A stretch of DNA of 64,000 nt from Bradyrhizobium sp. B124 (GCF_038967635.1 NZ_CP152413.1:3410001-3474000), one strand, 5' to 3'. Shown: positions 1 to 9,314, numbered from the stretch's first letter. Notes: generated by a model from the letters alone, not told the origin. Numbers and translations are program-made.

Positions 1-1014
1 GAGATTGACCGCCGGACCGATGCAGGTGAAGTCGAGCCGGTTGCCGCCGCCGATATTGCCGTAGAGCACGCGCCCGAGATGCAGCGCGACGCCGAAGCGG
101 AAGCGCTCCACCGCGTCGCCATTGGGGAATTGCAGCGCCTCGACGCCGGCGCGCGACTCGCGCGCAGCCTCCAGCACCCGCGAGCAAACCTGCGCCTCGT
201 CGCCGAGATATTCGTCGACCGGAAACACCGCGAGCAGGCCGTCGCCCATGAACTTGAGCACCTCGCCGCCATGGTCGCGGATCGCGGTGACCTGGCAATC
301 GAAGTAGAGGTTGAGGATCTCCACGACGGTTTCGGACGGCAAGCGGTCGGACAGCGCGGTGAAGCCGCGCAGGTCGGACAGCCAGATCGCCGCATCCATG
401 GTGTCGGCGCTACCGCGCCTGATCTGGCCGCCCAGGATGCGCTCGCCGGCCCGGTTTCCGACGTAAGTGTCGAGCAGCAGCGTCGCGGTGCGGCGCAGCG
501 TGACGATCTCGATGTAACGCGACAGCGGGATGGTGATCGAGCGGATCGCATCGAGCTGCTCGTCGGTGAAGCCACCCGGCTGCTTGGTGGTCCAGCTCGA
601 GGCGTTCGGGGGGCCGGCGGTGTTGATCAGCGGCACCGCGATGTAGTCGGTGACACCCTCCGCCTGCAGATCCACGACGATCGGAAAGCGGGTGCTGGCG
701 GGGTCGTCGAGCCGCGCGCGCACTTCAACGCCCTGCTTGAGGACGATCGCCAGCGGGCTGACGGCAAATTCCGGGGCGTCCAGGATGTTGTGATCGACCG
801 TGCCGGTCTCGACCTCGGCGCCAAGCCTCCAGATGAAATGGCGGCCGTAGATCTCGGGATGCAGCGTGCGCACGAAGACGCCGACGCGCCACAGCGGCAG
901 GCCGGCCCGCACCAGGCGTTCGCAGCATTCCGCCATCATCTGCGCCGGGGTCGGTGCCGAACGCGCGCCGCCGATCATCCATTCGATGATGTCCCGAAGC
1001 TCCGACGCGTTCAT
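1..1014 (-). CDS. adenylate/guanylate cyclase domain protein (3' end outside window)
   Basis: The reading frame is open from ATG at 1014 to the window edge (338 codons, no stop), so the C-terminus is missing. The N-terminal ~190 residues look like a GAF-type sensory region. The class III nucleotide cyclase domain follows, with WLSDLRGFTALSDRLP, the metal-binding FKFMGDG-like stretch (LKFMGDGLLAVFP) and, at the edge, DFTCIGPAVNL. Family knowledge: these enzymes make cyclic AMP (or GMP) from ATP (or GTP); which nucleotide cannot be told from the visible part. The protein has no obvious membrane segment in the visible portion and is probably cytoplasmic. It is divergent from nothing nearby: aroC lies downstream of its start region and runs in the same direction. 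Confidence 0.88.
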   Translation of the reverse strand, partial: MNASELRDIIEWMIGGARSAPTPAQMMAECCERLVRAGLPLWRVGVFVRTLHPEIYGRHFIWRLGAEVETGTVDHNILDAPEFAVSPLAIVLKQGVEVRARLDDPASTRFPIVVDLQAEGVTDYIAVPLINTAGPPNASSWTTKQPGGFTDEQLDAIRSITIPLSRYIEIVTLRRTATLLLDTYVGNRAGERILGGQIRRGSADTMDAAIWLSDLRGFTALSDRLPSETVVEILNLYFDCQVTAIRDHGGEVLKFMGDGLLAVFPVDEYLGDEAQVCSRVLEAARESRAGVEALQFPNGDAVERFRFGVALHLGRVLYGNIGGGNRLDFTCIGPAVNL

Positions 1015-1065
1015 GGCATTCCCCAGGCGAGCACCCGATCCGGTGATCACTATATAGGGGCTAAG

Positions 1066-1147
1066 GCATGATCCGGAAAAGTGTGAAGCGGTTTTCCGAA
1101 AAGATCATGCCCAAACAAGAAGCTAAGGCGCAGTGATCGCGCCTTAG
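1066..1147. repeat. Rhizobiales palindromic intergenic repeat, copy 1
   Basis: A 45-bp core (1066-1110) begins GCATGATCCGGAAAAG and ends AAAAGATCATGC, so its ends are inverted repeats. It is followed by a separate hairpin CTAAGGCGC (1123-1131) / GCGCCTTAG (1139-1147) that overlaps the 3' end of aroC. A near-identical core plus tail lies at 33175-33275, and an inverted core at 18185-18229. Confidence 0.8.
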
Positions 1148-2232
1148 CGCCCGGTCTGCCCGCGGTCGCGCAGAAAATGATCCGCCAGCACGCAGGCCAT
1201 CATGGCCTCGCCCACCGGCACCGCGCGGATGCCGACGCAGGGGTCGTGGCGGCCCTTGGTCAGGATGTCGGTGTCGGCGCCCTTGCGGTCGACGGTCCGG
1301 CGCGTGGTCAGGATCGAGGACGTCGGCTTGACCGCAAAGCGCACCACCACCGGCTGGCCGGTCGAGATGCCGCCGAGCATGCCGCCAGCATGGTTGGAGA
1401 GGAAACGCGTTCCGTTGTTGCCGGTCCGCATCTCGTCGGCGTTCTCCTCGCCGGTGAGTTCGGCGGCGCCGAAGCCGGCACCGATCTCGACGCCCTTGAC
1501 CGCGTTGATGCTCATCATCGCGGAAGCCAGATCGCTGTCGAGCTTGGCGTAGATCGGCGCGCCGAGCCCGGCCGGCACGCCCTCGGCGACGACCTCGATG
1601 ACGGCGCCGATCGAGGAGCCGCTCTTCCTGATGCCGTCGAGATAGCTTTCGAAGAACGCCGCCTTGTCCTTGTCGGGACAGAAGAACGGGTTGTTGGCGA
1701 TCTCGTCCCAGTCCCACTTCTCGCGGTCGATCTTGTGCGGGCCCATCTGCACCAGCGCGCCGCGCACCTTCACCTCGGGCAGGACCTTGCGCGCGATCGC
1801 GCCCGCCGCGACGCGGGTAGCGGTCTCGCGCGCGGAGGAACGCCCGCCGCCGCGATAGTCGCGCAGGCCGTATTTCGCCTCATAGGTGAAGTCGGCATGG
1901 CCGGGGCGGAACTTGTCCTTGATCTCGGAATAATCCTTCGAGCGCTGGTCGGTGTTCTCGATCAGGAGCGCGATCGGCGTGCCGGTCGTGACCTGCACGC
2001 CGCTTTCCGGATGCGCCATCACGCCGGACAGTATCTTCACCGCATCCGGCTCCTGGCGCTGGGTGGTGAAACGCGACTGCCCGGGCCGGCGGCGGTCGAG
2101 GTCGCGCTGGATCTCCTCCACCGTCAGAGGGATCATCGGCGGGCAGCCGTCCACCACGCAGCCGATCGCGACCCCATGGCTCTCGCCGAAGGTCGTGACG
2201 CGGAACATATGGCCGAAAGTATTGAAGGACAT
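1144..2232 (-). CDS. aroC: chorismate synthase
   Basis: Chorismate synthase catalyses the last step of the shikimate pathway, 5-enolpyruvylshikimate-3-phosphate to chorismate, and needs reduced FMN. The 362-residue length is normal for the family. Signature residues are present: GESHG at residues 16-20, [11 protein letters not shown] near residue 50, and [20 protein letters not shown] around 125-145. The ATG at 2232 gives the standard N-terminus ([18 protein letters not shown]). It is a single-copy, cytoplasmic housekeeping gene. It is followed at its 3' end by a repeat hairpin and is preceded, 75 bp upstream and on the same strand, by a phosphoglycerate-mutase-like gene. Confidence 0.97.
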   Translation of the reverse strand: MSFNTFGHMFRVTTFGESHGVAIGCVVDGCPPMIPLTVEEIQRDLDRRRPGQSRFTTQRQEPDAVKILSGVMAHPESGVQVTTGTPIALLIENTDQRSKDYSEIKDKFRPGHADFTYEAKYGLRDYRGGGRSSARETATRVAAGAIARKVLPEVKVRGALVQMGPHKIDREKWDWDEIANNPFFCPDKDKAAFFESYLDGIRKSGSSIGAVIEVVAEGVPAGLGAPIYAKLDSDLASAMMSINAVKGVEIGAGFGAAELTGEENADEMRTGNNGTRFLSNHAGGMLGGISTGQPVVVRFAVKPTSSILTTRRTVDRKGADTDILTKGRHDPCVGIRAVPVGEAMMACVLADHFLRDRGQTGR

Positions 2233-2307
2233 AGCGTGTCGTAACGCGCAGGGTCGGCAGCGTCAAACGGGTTTCATGACCCCAAGGACGTGGCTGGCCG
2301 GGCGCCC

Positions 2308-2907
2308 TTAACTATATTTCCGCAGGCCAGCCGCGCTGAACACGTAGACCGCTCCCTGCTCGATTGTGAGGTCGGCGGCCGAGGCCGGCGTCTCGAAGCC
2401 GAGCGCCACCATCAGCGCCCGCGCCGTGCCGCCGTGGGCGACGGCGACGGTGTCCGACGTTACCGAGCCGTACCACTCGGTCATCCGCGCCTGCACGTCG
2501 ACATAGCTCTCGCCGCCCTCCGGCGACACCGTCCACTTCTCGGCCAGGCGGCGGGCATAGACGACGGGGTCGGCGGCCTGCGCCTCTGCCAACGTCGAGC
2601 CTTCCCACGTCCCGTAGGCGATCTCGCGCAGCCGCGCGTCGAGGGCGTAGTCGCCCGGCAGCAGGCCCAGCTCGGTGCGCACCAGCTCCATGGTCGCGCG
2701 GGCCCGGAGCAGTGGGCTTGCGACGAACGGCAGCGTCGTCTTGTCATGGCCGTCGCGCGCCAGGAGATCCGCGAGGATGCGGCCGGATTGTGCCGCCTGG
2801 GCGCGGCCGCGCTCGTTGAGAGCAATATCCTGCACGCCCTGAAGCCGGCCTTCGGCGTTCCATGAGGTCTCGCCGTGGCGGATGTAGTAGATCGTTGGCA
2901 CCGGCAT
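2308..2907 (-). CDS. histidine phosphatase family protein
   Basis: A 199-residue protein of the phosphoglycerate mutase / histidine phosphatase superfamily. The catalytic RHGE motif is at residues 10-13 (YYIRHGETSWN), and the second histidine is in VAHGGTARAL near residue 158. Family members transfer or hydrolyse phosphate through a phosphohistidine; the substrate here cannot be told from sequence, and no cofactor-dependent PGM features stand out. It is cytoplasmic, with no signal peptide. It lies upstream of aroC on the same strand and could share its transcript. Confidence 0.9.
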   Translation of the reverse strand: MPVPTIYYIRHGETSWNAEGRLQGVQDIALNERGRAQAAQSGRILADLLARDGHDKTTLPFVASPLLRARATMELVRTELGLLPGDYALDARLREIAYGTWEGSTLAEAQAADPVVYARRLAEKWTVSPEGGESYVDVQARMTEWYGSVTSDTVAVAHGGTARALMVALGFETPASAADLTIEQGAVYVFSAAGLRKYS

Positions 2908-3081
2908 TCGCTTCGAATTTTTCTGGCCCGGAGGTACACCAGCACTTCGGCTGGCGACAAGCCCAAATCGGCCGCAGCCGAGGCGCTATGCGCACAGCTC
3001 GGTGCAACCGGAATAGCCACGCCGTTAGGGTGTTATGTTGAGCAAGGCGGCTATCGCCGCAACCATCGAAGACTGGGATGC

Positions 3082-3570
3082 ATGACCGCGTTTCGTCAAA
3101 GTGTCGAAGCCATGATTCCAGCGCTCCGCCGCTATGCGCGCGCGCTGGTGCGTGACTCGGATATCGCCGATGATTTGGTGCAGGACACGCTGGTGCGCGC
3201 GCTGCGCTCGGAGCGGCTGTTTCTCGGCGGCGACGTCAGGAGCTGGCTGTACACGATCCTGACCAATCTGAACAAGAACCGGAGGCGCTCGCTGGCGCGG
3301 CGGCCGGCCTTCATGCCGCTGCTCGACAACAATGCCGACGCCAGCGGCACCGAGGCCGAGGGACGCGACATCGAACGCGCGCTGTCGACGCTGGTCGAGG
3401 AGCAGCGCTCGGTGCTGCTGCTCGTGATGCTGGAGGGCATGAGCTACCGGGAGGTCGCCGACATCCAGGGCGTGCCGATCGGCACGGTGATGTCCCGCCT
3501 CGCCCGCGCGCGCGCCCATGTACGGGCCTCGATCGAGGGCCAGCGCCCGGCGCTCCGGCGGGTGAAATGA
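3082..3570 (+). CDS. ECF-type RNA polymerase sigma factor
   Basis: A 162-residue sigma-70 family protein with only regions 2 and 4. Region 2 spans roughly residues 8-80 (DSDIADDLVQDTLVRAL, then RSWLYTILTNL) and region 4 roughly 105-155 (MSYREVADIQGVPIGTVMSR, the helix-turn-helix). The frame is open further upstream to 2875, but that stretch is antisense to the neighbouring phosphatase. The ATG at 3082 gives the normal sigma N-terminus (MTAFRQSVEAMIPALRRYAR). The next gene, 67 bp downstream, encodes a membrane-anchored anti-sigma-like protein, so this is probably a stress-responsive regulator held inactive by its partner. The inducing signal is unknown. Confidence 0.93.
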   Translation: MTAFRQSVEAMIPALRRYARALVRDSDIADDLVQDTLVRALRSERLFLGGDVRSWLYTILTNLNKNRRRSLARRPAFMPLLDNNADASGTEAEGRDIERALSTLVEEQRSVLLLVMLEGMSYREVADIQGVPIGTVMSRLARARAHVRASIEGQRPALRRVK

Positions 3571-3637
3571 TAATGTGCGCGATGACAGATGTTATGCATG
3601 AACGTTTTTCGAACAAGATTTGGCAGAGACGATTGAT

Positions 3638-4402
3638 ATGACCGACCCGAACATCCCCGTCACCGAAGACGAGCTCCACGCGTACGTCGACAACGAGCTG
3701 CCGGCCGAACGCCGTGGCGATGTCGAGGCGTGGCTCGCCACGCATCCCGACGACGCGGCGCGGGTGCAGTCATGGCGCGCGATGGCCGAGACATTGCATG
3801 CGCGCTACGACACGGTGCTGGACGAGGCGGTGCCGAAGCGGCTCGAGCTCGAGCGGCTGGTGCGCCAGCCGCGCCGCTGGGTCTATGGCGCGGTGGCGGC
3901 GACGCTGATGGCCTTCATCGCCGGCGGTGGCGTCGGCTGGATCGCGCGCGGCGCCGCGGCGACGCCGTCGGCCTTCCAGAGCTTCACGCTCGATGCGCTG
4001 GATGCGCACCGGCTCTACGTGGTCGAGGTCCGTCATCCCGTCGAGGTGCCGGGCAGCGAGCGCGACCATCTGCAGCAATGGCTGACCAAGCGCTGCGGCT
4101 GGGACGTCCGCGCGCCCGACCTCACCGGGCTGAAGCTGGTCGGCGGCCGCCTGCTGCCGGGGCCGAGCGGGCCGGCGTCGTTCCTGATGTATGAGAGCAC
4201 GTCCGGCGAGCGCTTCACGGTCTACACCGCCAAGGCGAAAACCGAGGCGACCCAGATGCGCTATGCCGTCCAGGGCGGCGACGGCGCGCTGTTCTGGGCC
4301 GATCGCGGCGTCGCCTATGTCGTCAGCGGCGGCACCGACCGCACGCGCCTGACCCAGGTCGCGCAGGCCGTCTACGATCAGATGGAGAAGAACGGCGGCT
4401 GA
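3638..4402 (+). CDS. membrane-anchored anti-sigma factor
   Basis: A 254-residue protein. The N-terminal ~70 residues (TEDELHAYVDNELPAERRGD onward) resemble the cytoplasmic sigma-binding domain of anti-sigma factors, but the zinc ligands of the ZAS type (HxxxCxxC) are absent. A single membrane helix (VYGAVAATLMAFIAGGGVGW, about residues 82-102) is followed by a ~150-residue periplasmic domain. A TTG at 3620 extends the frame by six codons, but ATG 3638 has an AGAG upstream and a conventional start. Its position just after an ECF sigma gene supports the role: it would sequester the sigma factor at the inner membrane until a signal releases it. Confidence 0.85.
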   Translation: MTDPNIPVTEDELHAYVDNELPAERRGDVEAWLATHPDDAARVQSWRAMAETLHARYDTVLDEAVPKRLELERLVRQPRRWVYGAVAATLMAFIAGGGVGWIARGAAATPSAFQSFTLDALDAHRLYVVEVRHPVEVPGSERDHLQQWLTKRCGWDVRAPDLTGLKLVGGRLLPGPSGPASFLMYESTSGERFTVYTAKAKTEATQMRYAVQGGDGALFWADRGVAYVVSGGTDRTRLTQVAQAVYDQMEKNGG

Positions 4403-4434
4403 TCTCCCGTAGATTTACGGGGCGATCAGCCGCC
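4394..4434 (+). terminator. hairpin at the end of the sigma / anti-sigma pair
   Basis: Perfect 11-bp arms GGCGGCTGATC (4394-4404) and GATCAGCCGCC (4424-4434), enclosing a smaller inner stem CCGTA/TTACGG. The hairpin includes the anti-sigma stop codon. No T-run follows, so it may be a processing or stability hairpin rather than a classical terminator. Confidence 0.5.
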
Positions 4435-4793
4435 TCCATTGTGCCGTTTCGAGCAAGTGAATCCAGCCTCACTCGGCGTCCCAATTCCGACATTGAAAAT
4501 TTCGATTCGCGTCATGGACGCGTCTCATTGTCGTACCGGATGCTCACGCGAAGATGATCCGCGCCCGATCCGCCGATCGGCGCACGCGGCCTCGATTGGG
4601 GTTTTGTGTACCGCGCTGGTCCCCCTCTCGAGGCCGCACTCTTTCTCCGGAGTCCGATCTGCACGCCGCAGATTTTGGACTTCGGACGGCCGGTCATCCA
4701 TTGACGCCCTCGCAACGGCTGCGTCTACCCCGATAGAGTCCGGGGTGGTGCAGTTTCGCGTCTCTTGCGTCTTTTGGGGCGCGCTCTCGGCGG
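4435..4793. other. intergenic, no gene supported
   Basis: About 360 bp between the anti-sigma gene and the convergent DnaJ-like gene. Short open frames exist on both strands, but none has a ribosome site, typical codon use or a recognisable product. The part around 4440-4520 is visibly lower in GC than its surroundings. No repeat or RNA structure was recognised. Confidence 0.5.
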
Positions 4794-5765
4794 TCAGCCG
4801 AGATCGCTGCGCGGATTGTAGGAATTTCGCTCCCGCCACGTCTGCATCAATGCCTCAAGCTCGGCATCGTTCCCGTCGGGTAGGATGATGCGGGTCGTGA
4901 CATAGAGGTCGCCGACGGCGCCCGCCTTCGACAGCCCCTTGCCCTTGAGGCGGAAGGTACGGCCGCTCGAGGTGTTCTTCGGGATCGACAGTTCGACCGC
5001 GCTGCCGAGCGTCGGCACGCGGACCTTGCCGCCCAGCACCGCCTCGTAGAGGGTAATGGGCAGATCGATCCGGAGATCGTTGCCGTCGACCTTGAAGAAC
5101 GGATGCGGCGCGATCGAGATCGTGATCAGGAGGTCGCCGGGCGGGTGGCCTTGCGCGGTGTCGCCCTGCCCCTTCAGCCGGATCTGCTGGCCTGCGGTGA
5201 CGCCGGGCGGGATCTTGACGTTGAGCTCACGGCCGGTCGGCAGGCGGACGCGCTTGTCGCCGCCCCCCGCCGATTCCTCCAGCGACACCGTCATGGCGAC
5301 CGAAAGATCGAGGTCGACGCCGACCCCGCCGCCTTCGAATTCAAACGGGCTGGCCCGCCCTCCGCGCGCGCCAGCGCCGCCACGCGCGGCGTTGCCGAAC
5401 ATGCTGTTGAGGATGTCCTCGAAGCTGCCGCCACCCATGCCGCCGCCGGGGCCGGGGCCGCCGCGGAAACTGTACTCGAAGCCGCCGGGACCGGCACGGC
5501 CGCCGGCGCCGGCGCCGCCGCCGGGGAATCCCTGGAAGCGCGGCTTGCCGTCGGCATCGATCTCGCCGCGGTCGAACTGCTTGCGCTTGTCCTCGTCGCC
5601 GACGATCTCGTTGGCCGTGTTGATCTCCGCAAAGCGGGCAGCCGCCTTCGGGTCATTCTTGTTGTTATCAGGGTGATGCTTCTTGGCGAGCTTGCGATAG
5701 GCGCTCTTGATCGTCGCAGCGCTGGCGCTCCGCTGCACCCCCAAGACCTCATAGGGGTCGCGCAT
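4794..5765 (-). CDS. DnaJ C-terminal domain / CbpA-type J-domain protein
   Basis: A 323-residue Hsp40 cochaperone that would stimulate DnaK ATPase activity and deliver unfolded clients in the cytoplasm. The J-domain covers residues 1-70, with HPD at 31-33. A Gly/Phe-rich linker follows (about 80-135), then the DnaJ C-terminal substrate-binding beta-domains (about 150-315, including RLPTGRELNVKIPPGVTAGQ). The CxxCxGxG zinc-finger repeats of true DnaJ are missing, which makes it the CbpA/class II type. It follows a lipoprotein gene on the same strand with a 124-bp gap. Confidence 0.94.
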   Translation of the reverse strand: MRDPYEVLGVQRSASAATIKSAYRKLAKKHHPDNNKNDPKAAARFAEINTANEIVGDEDKRKQFDRGEIDADGKPRFQGFPGGGAGAGGRAGPGGFEYSFRGGPGPGGGMGGGSFEDILNSMFGNAARGGAGARGGRASPFEFEGGGVGVDLDLSVAMTVSLEESAGGGDKRVRLPTGRELNVKIPPGVTAGQQIRLKGQGDTAQGHPPGDLLITISIAPHPFFKVDGNDLRIDLPITLYEAVLGGKVRVPTLGSAVELSIPKNTSSGRTFRLKGKGLSKAGAVGDLYVTTRIILPDGNDAELEALMQTWRERNSYNPRSDLG

Positions 5766-5889
5766 CCGTCACGTCTCCTTCACGGGAAAATCAGTTGTGG
5801 CCGGGAACCCATCCGGGCCCACTTTGCCTTCATGTGGGGGCTCAGTGGCATTTTTGCAACTAGCTTGGCGCCGGCATCGGCCGGAACTT

Positions 5890-6432
5890 TCAGGACTTAC
5901 TCCAAGGCTTCAGGCTATGGATTTGCCACCGGCCTTGTCCAGACTTGCAGGCGGCGCCCTGCAGCCAGGTCTCGGTGGCTCCATTGACATAGCTGGCGAG
6001 AAAATCCCGGCACGTCTTGCCGTCCTCGCCCGCATAGGCCTGGGCCAGTGGCGTCACCGAGCCGCGTGCGCCGGTCTGGGGATTTTCCCAGGGCTGGCTG
6101 GAATCCTTGTCGCCCTTGGTCAGCACGTCGGAGGCGGCGTTGCGGGCAAACGCGAGATCGCTGTCGGTCGGCATCACTGCGCTGACCTGGGTCGGGTTGA
6201 TCGAGCCCGTCACATCCTTGTCGTCCATCTTGGCGAAAGCATCGGTGCGCGACAGGCTGCAGCCGCTTGCACCGACGCCGATCAGGATCAAGGTCACCAC
6301 CGCGCCCGCAGGGTGGATCGCCGATAGGCCAACGCGCGCCCATGCCCTATATAGGGCTACAAACGCGCTCTCGGACGCGGGCGAATGCAAATCGGGACTC
6401 CTGACATGACCGACACGACCTCCATCAAACAC
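5890..6432 (-). CDS. RT0821/Lpp0805 family surface lipoprotein
   Basis: The protein resembles the small RT0821/Lpp0805 family of alphaproteobacterial surface antigens (C-terminal [20 protein letters not shown]). A hydrophobic segment ending in a lipobox-like GASGC ([14 protein letters not shown]) predicts a lipoprotein anchored after export. The start is uncertain. ATG 6432 would overlap the divergent pdxH start, and a TTG near 6390 (in frame) would avoid this while keeping an arginine-containing n-region. The function of the family is not established. Confidence 0.75.
   Translation of the reverse strand: MFDGGRVGHVRSPDLHSPASESAFVALYRAWARVGLSAIHPAGAVVTLILIGVGASGCSLSRTDAFAKMDDKDVTGSINPTQVSAVMPTDSDLAFARNAASDVLTKGDKDSSQPWENPQTGARGSVTPLAQAYAGEDGKTCRDFLASYVNGATETWLQGAACKSGQGRWQIHSLKPWSKS
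6344..6357. promoter_or_regulatory. 14-bp perfect palindrome between lipoprotein gene and pdxH
   Basis: GCCCTATATAGGGC is perfectly self-complementary and sits about 50 bp upstream of pdxH. A similar CTATATAGGGG occurs just upstream of the cyclase gene (1050-1060). It may be a promoter element or an operator; no known regulator is assigned. Confidence 0.35.
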
Positions 6433-7047
6433 CCGACACCGTTAACATCGGGTGATTTCACCGCGGCGGAGGAGCCGTTCGCCCTGTTCGGCGAATGGTT
6501 TGCGGAAGCGGTCAAGTCCGAGCCGAACGATCCGAACGCGATGGCGCTCGCAACCGTCGATGCCGACGGGCTGCCCGACGTGCGGATGGTGCTGATGAAG
6601 GGCTTCGATGCCGACGGCTTCGTGTTCTACAGCCACATTGCCAGCGCCAAGGGCCGCGAATTGGCCGCAAACCCTAAGGCCGCTTTACTGTTTCACTGGA
6701 AATCGCTGCGCCGTCAGGTGCGCATCCGCGGGGCGGTGACGCCGGTGACGGACGCCGAGGCCGACGCCTATTTCGCCACCCGGCCGAAGCAGGCGCAAAT
6801 CGGCGCCTGGGCCAGCAAGCAATCGCAGCCGCTGGAGAGTCGCTTCGCGTTCGAGCAGGCGATCGCCAAGGCCGGCGCGAGATACGTCATCGGCGAGGTG
6901 CCGCGTCCGCCGGGCTGGAGCGGCTGGCGGATCACGCCGCAGCGCTTCGAGTTCTGGCACGACCGCCCGTTCCGCCTGCACGACCGCATCGAATTCCGCC
7001 GCGACGGCGCCGGCAGCGCATGGTCGAAGGTGCGGCTCTATCCGTGA
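6406..7047 (+). CDS. pdxH: pyridoxamine 5'-phosphate oxidase
   Basis: FMN-dependent oxidase that converts pyridoxine or pyridoxamine 5'-phosphate to pyridoxal 5'-phosphate. The 213-residue length is typical. Conserved family stretches are [20 protein letters not shown] and [19 protein letters not shown] (substrate and FMN contacts), [13 protein letters not shown], and the C-terminal [20 protein letters not shown] followed by RLHDR. ATG 6406 is preferred over 6385 because it gives the standard N-terminus and follows a GGGAC. It is cytoplasmic and is followed 37 bp later by an SDR gene on the same strand. Confidence 0.95.
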   Translation: MTDTTSIKHPTPLTSGDFTAAEEPFALFGEWFAEAVKSEPNDPNAMALATVDADGLPDVRMVLMKGFDADGFVFYSHIASAKGRELAANPKAALLFHWKSLRRQVRIRGAVTPVTDAEADAYFATRPKQAQIGAWASKQSQPLESRFAFEQAIAKAGARYVIGEVPRPPGWSGWRITPQRFEFWHDRPFRLHDRIEFRRDGAGSAWSKVRLYP

Positions 7048-7084
7048 TGACGACAGCTTAAAAGACGCCAACCTGAAAGACACC

Positions 7085-7837
7085 ATGTCCCCTCCTTCCA
7101 ACGCGCCGCGCCGTACCCTGCTCCTGACCGGTGCCAGCCGCGGCATCGGTCACGCCACCGCGATCCGGTTTGCTTCCGCCGGCTGGCGCGTCATCACCTG
7201 CTCGCGGCATGCATTTCCGGAAGTCTGCCCCTGGGGCGCTGGACCGGAAGATCACATCGAGGTCGATTTCGGCGACCATGACGACACGGTTCGCGCCATC
7301 AGCGAGATCCGCAAACGGTTGGTGAACGACGAGTTGCACGCGCTGGTCAACAATGCCGCGATCTCGCCGAAGGGGGCGGGCGGCGCGCGGCTCGGGACCA
7401 TGGACACCGATATCGAGACGTGGCTGCACGTGTTCCGCGTCAACTTCTTCGCGCCCATCATGCTGGCCCGTGGACTGATCGACGAGCTCAGGCACGCCAA
7501 GGGCGCGGTGGTGAATGTCACCTCGATCGCCGGCTCGCGCGTGCATCCGTTCGCCGGCGTTGCCTATGCGACCTCGAAAGCCGCGCTGGCTTCACTGACG
7601 CGGGAAATGGCATCCGACTTCGGCCGCGTCGGCGTGCGCGTCAATTCGATCGCACCGGGCGAGATCGATACTTCGATCCTGTCGCCGGGCACCGAGAAGA
7701 TCGTCGACCAGCAAATCCCGATGCATCGCCTTGGCACTCCGGACGAGGTCGCCAAGATCATCTACGTGCTGTGCACGGAAACCAGCTCCTACGTGAACGG
7801 CGCCGAGATCCACATCAACGGTGGCCAGCACGTCTGA
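7085..7837 (+). CDS. SDR family oxidoreductase
   Basis: A 250-residue classical short-chain dehydrogenase/reductase. The nucleotide-binding TGASRGIG is at residues 15-22, NNAA near residue 97, and the catalytic YATSK (YxxxK) near residue 160. The C-terminal GAEIHINGGQHV is typical of the family. It should use NAD(P)H in the cytoplasm; the substrate cannot be deduced. It lies just downstream of pdxH, possibly cotranscribed, although no direct functional link is obvious. Confidence 0.92.
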   Translation: MSPPSNAPRRTLLLTGASRGIGHATAIRFASAGWRVITCSRHAFPEVCPWGAGPEDHIEVDFGDHDDTVRAISEIRKRLVNDELHALVNNAAISPKGAGGARLGTMDTDIETWLHVFRVNFFAPIMLARGLIDELRHAKGAVVNVTSIAGSRVHPFAGVAYATSKAALASLTREMASDFGRVGVRVNSIAPGEIDTSILSPGTEKIVDQQIPMHRLGTPDEVAKIIYVLCTETSSYVNGAEIHINGGQHV

Positions 7838-7980
7838 GCTGTGGTTTGGATGTTATTTCGGGGAAGGAAGCGAGAGGTTCGAGGCGATCCCGGCCGCCGC
7901 CGCGGCCGTCACGTTGGGATTGCTTCGATTGTAGGCGTAACGACGCAGACGAGGCTTCTGCCTCCAAAAGGCCTCAGCCT

Positions 7981-8202
7981 CTAGTCCGCATAAAACCGAC
8001 GAGATTTCTTCTCAAGCGGCTGCAGCGCGATGTCGTTCAACGCGCTGGAGCAATCGTCTTCGTCCTCGCCATCCAGCAACGCAGCGCCACAGTAGCGGCA
8101 AAGTCTCGGCGAGATCGCCTGCACCTTGCCTGCTGCGCGGTCGTGTTGATAGCGCGCAAAGTCGATGACGTTACGCCGTGGCGTTATGATCTTCTCAACC
8201 AT
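7981..8202 (-). CDS. small hypothetical protein with CxxC motif
   Basis: A 73-residue protein that I do not recognise. It contains CRYCGAALLDGEDEDDC, a CxxC pair plus a third cysteine in an acidic stretch, suggesting a small metal-binding or zinc-ribbon-like fold. The C-terminus is basic (KKSRRFYAD). A GGAGG-like site (CCGGAGGACAGC) precedes the ATG at 8202. It stands alone between an SDR gene on the other strand and corA. Confidence 0.6.
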   Translation of the reverse strand: MVEKIITPRRNVIDFARYQHDRAAGKVQAISPRLCRYCGAALLDGEDEDDCSSALNDIALQPLEKKSRRFYAD

Positions 8203-8333
8203 TGCTGTCCTCCGGCTTCGAGGCGGGCGTTATCGCAGACAAGTTTCGCCCAAACGTTCAGCGCAACGCTCAAATTTTAGCAGAGGAAATAAGGCAGAAA
8301 GCGCGTCCCAAAACGCGACGTGTGGAACCAGCG

Positions 8334-9311
8334 CTACAGCCACTTTTTCCACTTGAAAATCCAGTACGGCACGATCGCCGCGATCAGCATCAGCACCAGC
8401 GCATACGGATAGCCGTGCGCCCATTCGAGTTCCGGCATTGCCTTGAAATTCATGCCGTAGACCGAGGCGATCAGCGTCGGCGGCATCAGCACCACCGCCA
8501 TCACCGAGAACAGCTTGATGATGTTGTTCTGTTCCAGATTGACCACGCCGAGCATGGCGTCGAGCACGAAGGTGATCTTGTTGGAGAGATAGGAAGCGTG
8601 GTCGGTCAGTGAGGCCACGTCACGCTGCATGGTCTTGAGCTGCTCGCGCATGTCCTTGGACCATTTCACGCCCTCCACGATCGCCGAAAGGAACGTGACG
8701 AGGCGGCCGATCGAGACCAGGCTTTCGCGGACCTTCGAGGTCAGGTCGCCCTTGCGGCCGATCGCGATCAGGATCTGCGAATACTGCTTGGCGTGGCCGT
8801 GGCGCTGGCTCTCCGGTTCGAAGATGTCATGGGAGACCTGGTCGATGTCGGCCCCGCAGCGCTCCAGAATGTCGGCGCAGCGGTCGATCACCGCATCCAG
8901 CAGTTCCATCAGCACCTGCTCGCCGGTGAGGCCGGGGGAACAGGCCCGGGCCAGCTTGTTCTCGACCAGTGCGAACGGCTTCGGCAGGTCGTAGCGCACC
9001 GTTACCAGCCGATGGCCGGTCAGGATGAAGGTGACCGCCGTGGTGCGCGGCATATCGGTGTCAGACTGGCACATCAGCGTCGCGGTCATGTAGCGCGCGC
9101 TGTTCTCGATATAGAGCCGGCTGGAGATCTCGATCTCCTGCATGTCTTCCCGGGTCGGAACCGCGATCCCGGCGAGCTTCTCGACGGCCCGGTCCTCCTC
9201 GACGGTCGGGTTCACCAGGTCGACCCAGACCGCGCCCTCCGGCAGCGCGCCGAAGTCGGTGACGGCGGCCTTCTTGAGGGAGAAATCGGAGGGAACGAAC
9301 ACCGACAGCAT
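8334..9311 (-). CDS. corA: CorA family magnesium/divalent cation transporter
   Basis: A 325-residue protein of the CorA metal-ion transporter family. A long cytoplasmic helical domain is followed by two C-terminal membrane helices, with the signature GMN in the loop (ASVYGMNFKAMPELEW) and a basic C-terminal tail (KWKKWL). CorA channels are pentamers that import Mg2+ (or Co2+/Ni2+) across the inner membrane. ATG 9311 has GGAG six bases upstream; a GTG one codon earlier is less likely. No operon partner is seen. Confidence 0.94.
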   Translation of the reverse strand: MLSVFVPSDFSLKKAAVTDFGALPEGAVWVDLVNPTVEEDRAVEKLAGIAVPTREDMQEIEISSRLYIENSARYMTATLMCQSDTDMPRTTAVTFILTGHRLVTVRYDLPKPFALVENKLARACSPGLTGEQVLMELLDAVIDRCADILERCGADIDQVSHDIFEPESQRHGHAKQYSQILIAIGRKGDLTSKVRESLVSIGRLVTFLSAIVEGVKWSKDMREQLKTMQRDVASLTDHASYLSNKITFVLDAMLGVVNLEQNNIIKLFSVMAVVLMPPTLIASVYGMNFKAMPELEWAHGYPYALVLMLIAAIVPYWIFKWKKWL

Positions 9312-9314
9312 CAC

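Noticed and set aside
79..1071. 330-codon open frame on the + strand
   Set aside because: It is antisense to the nucleotide cyclase, whose frame shows clear family motifs; the + strand product resembles nothing.
3001..3081. ECF-type autoregulatory promoter (AAC at 3006, TGTTAT at 3031)
   Set aside because: The spacing of about 21 bp is too long and the boxes are weak.
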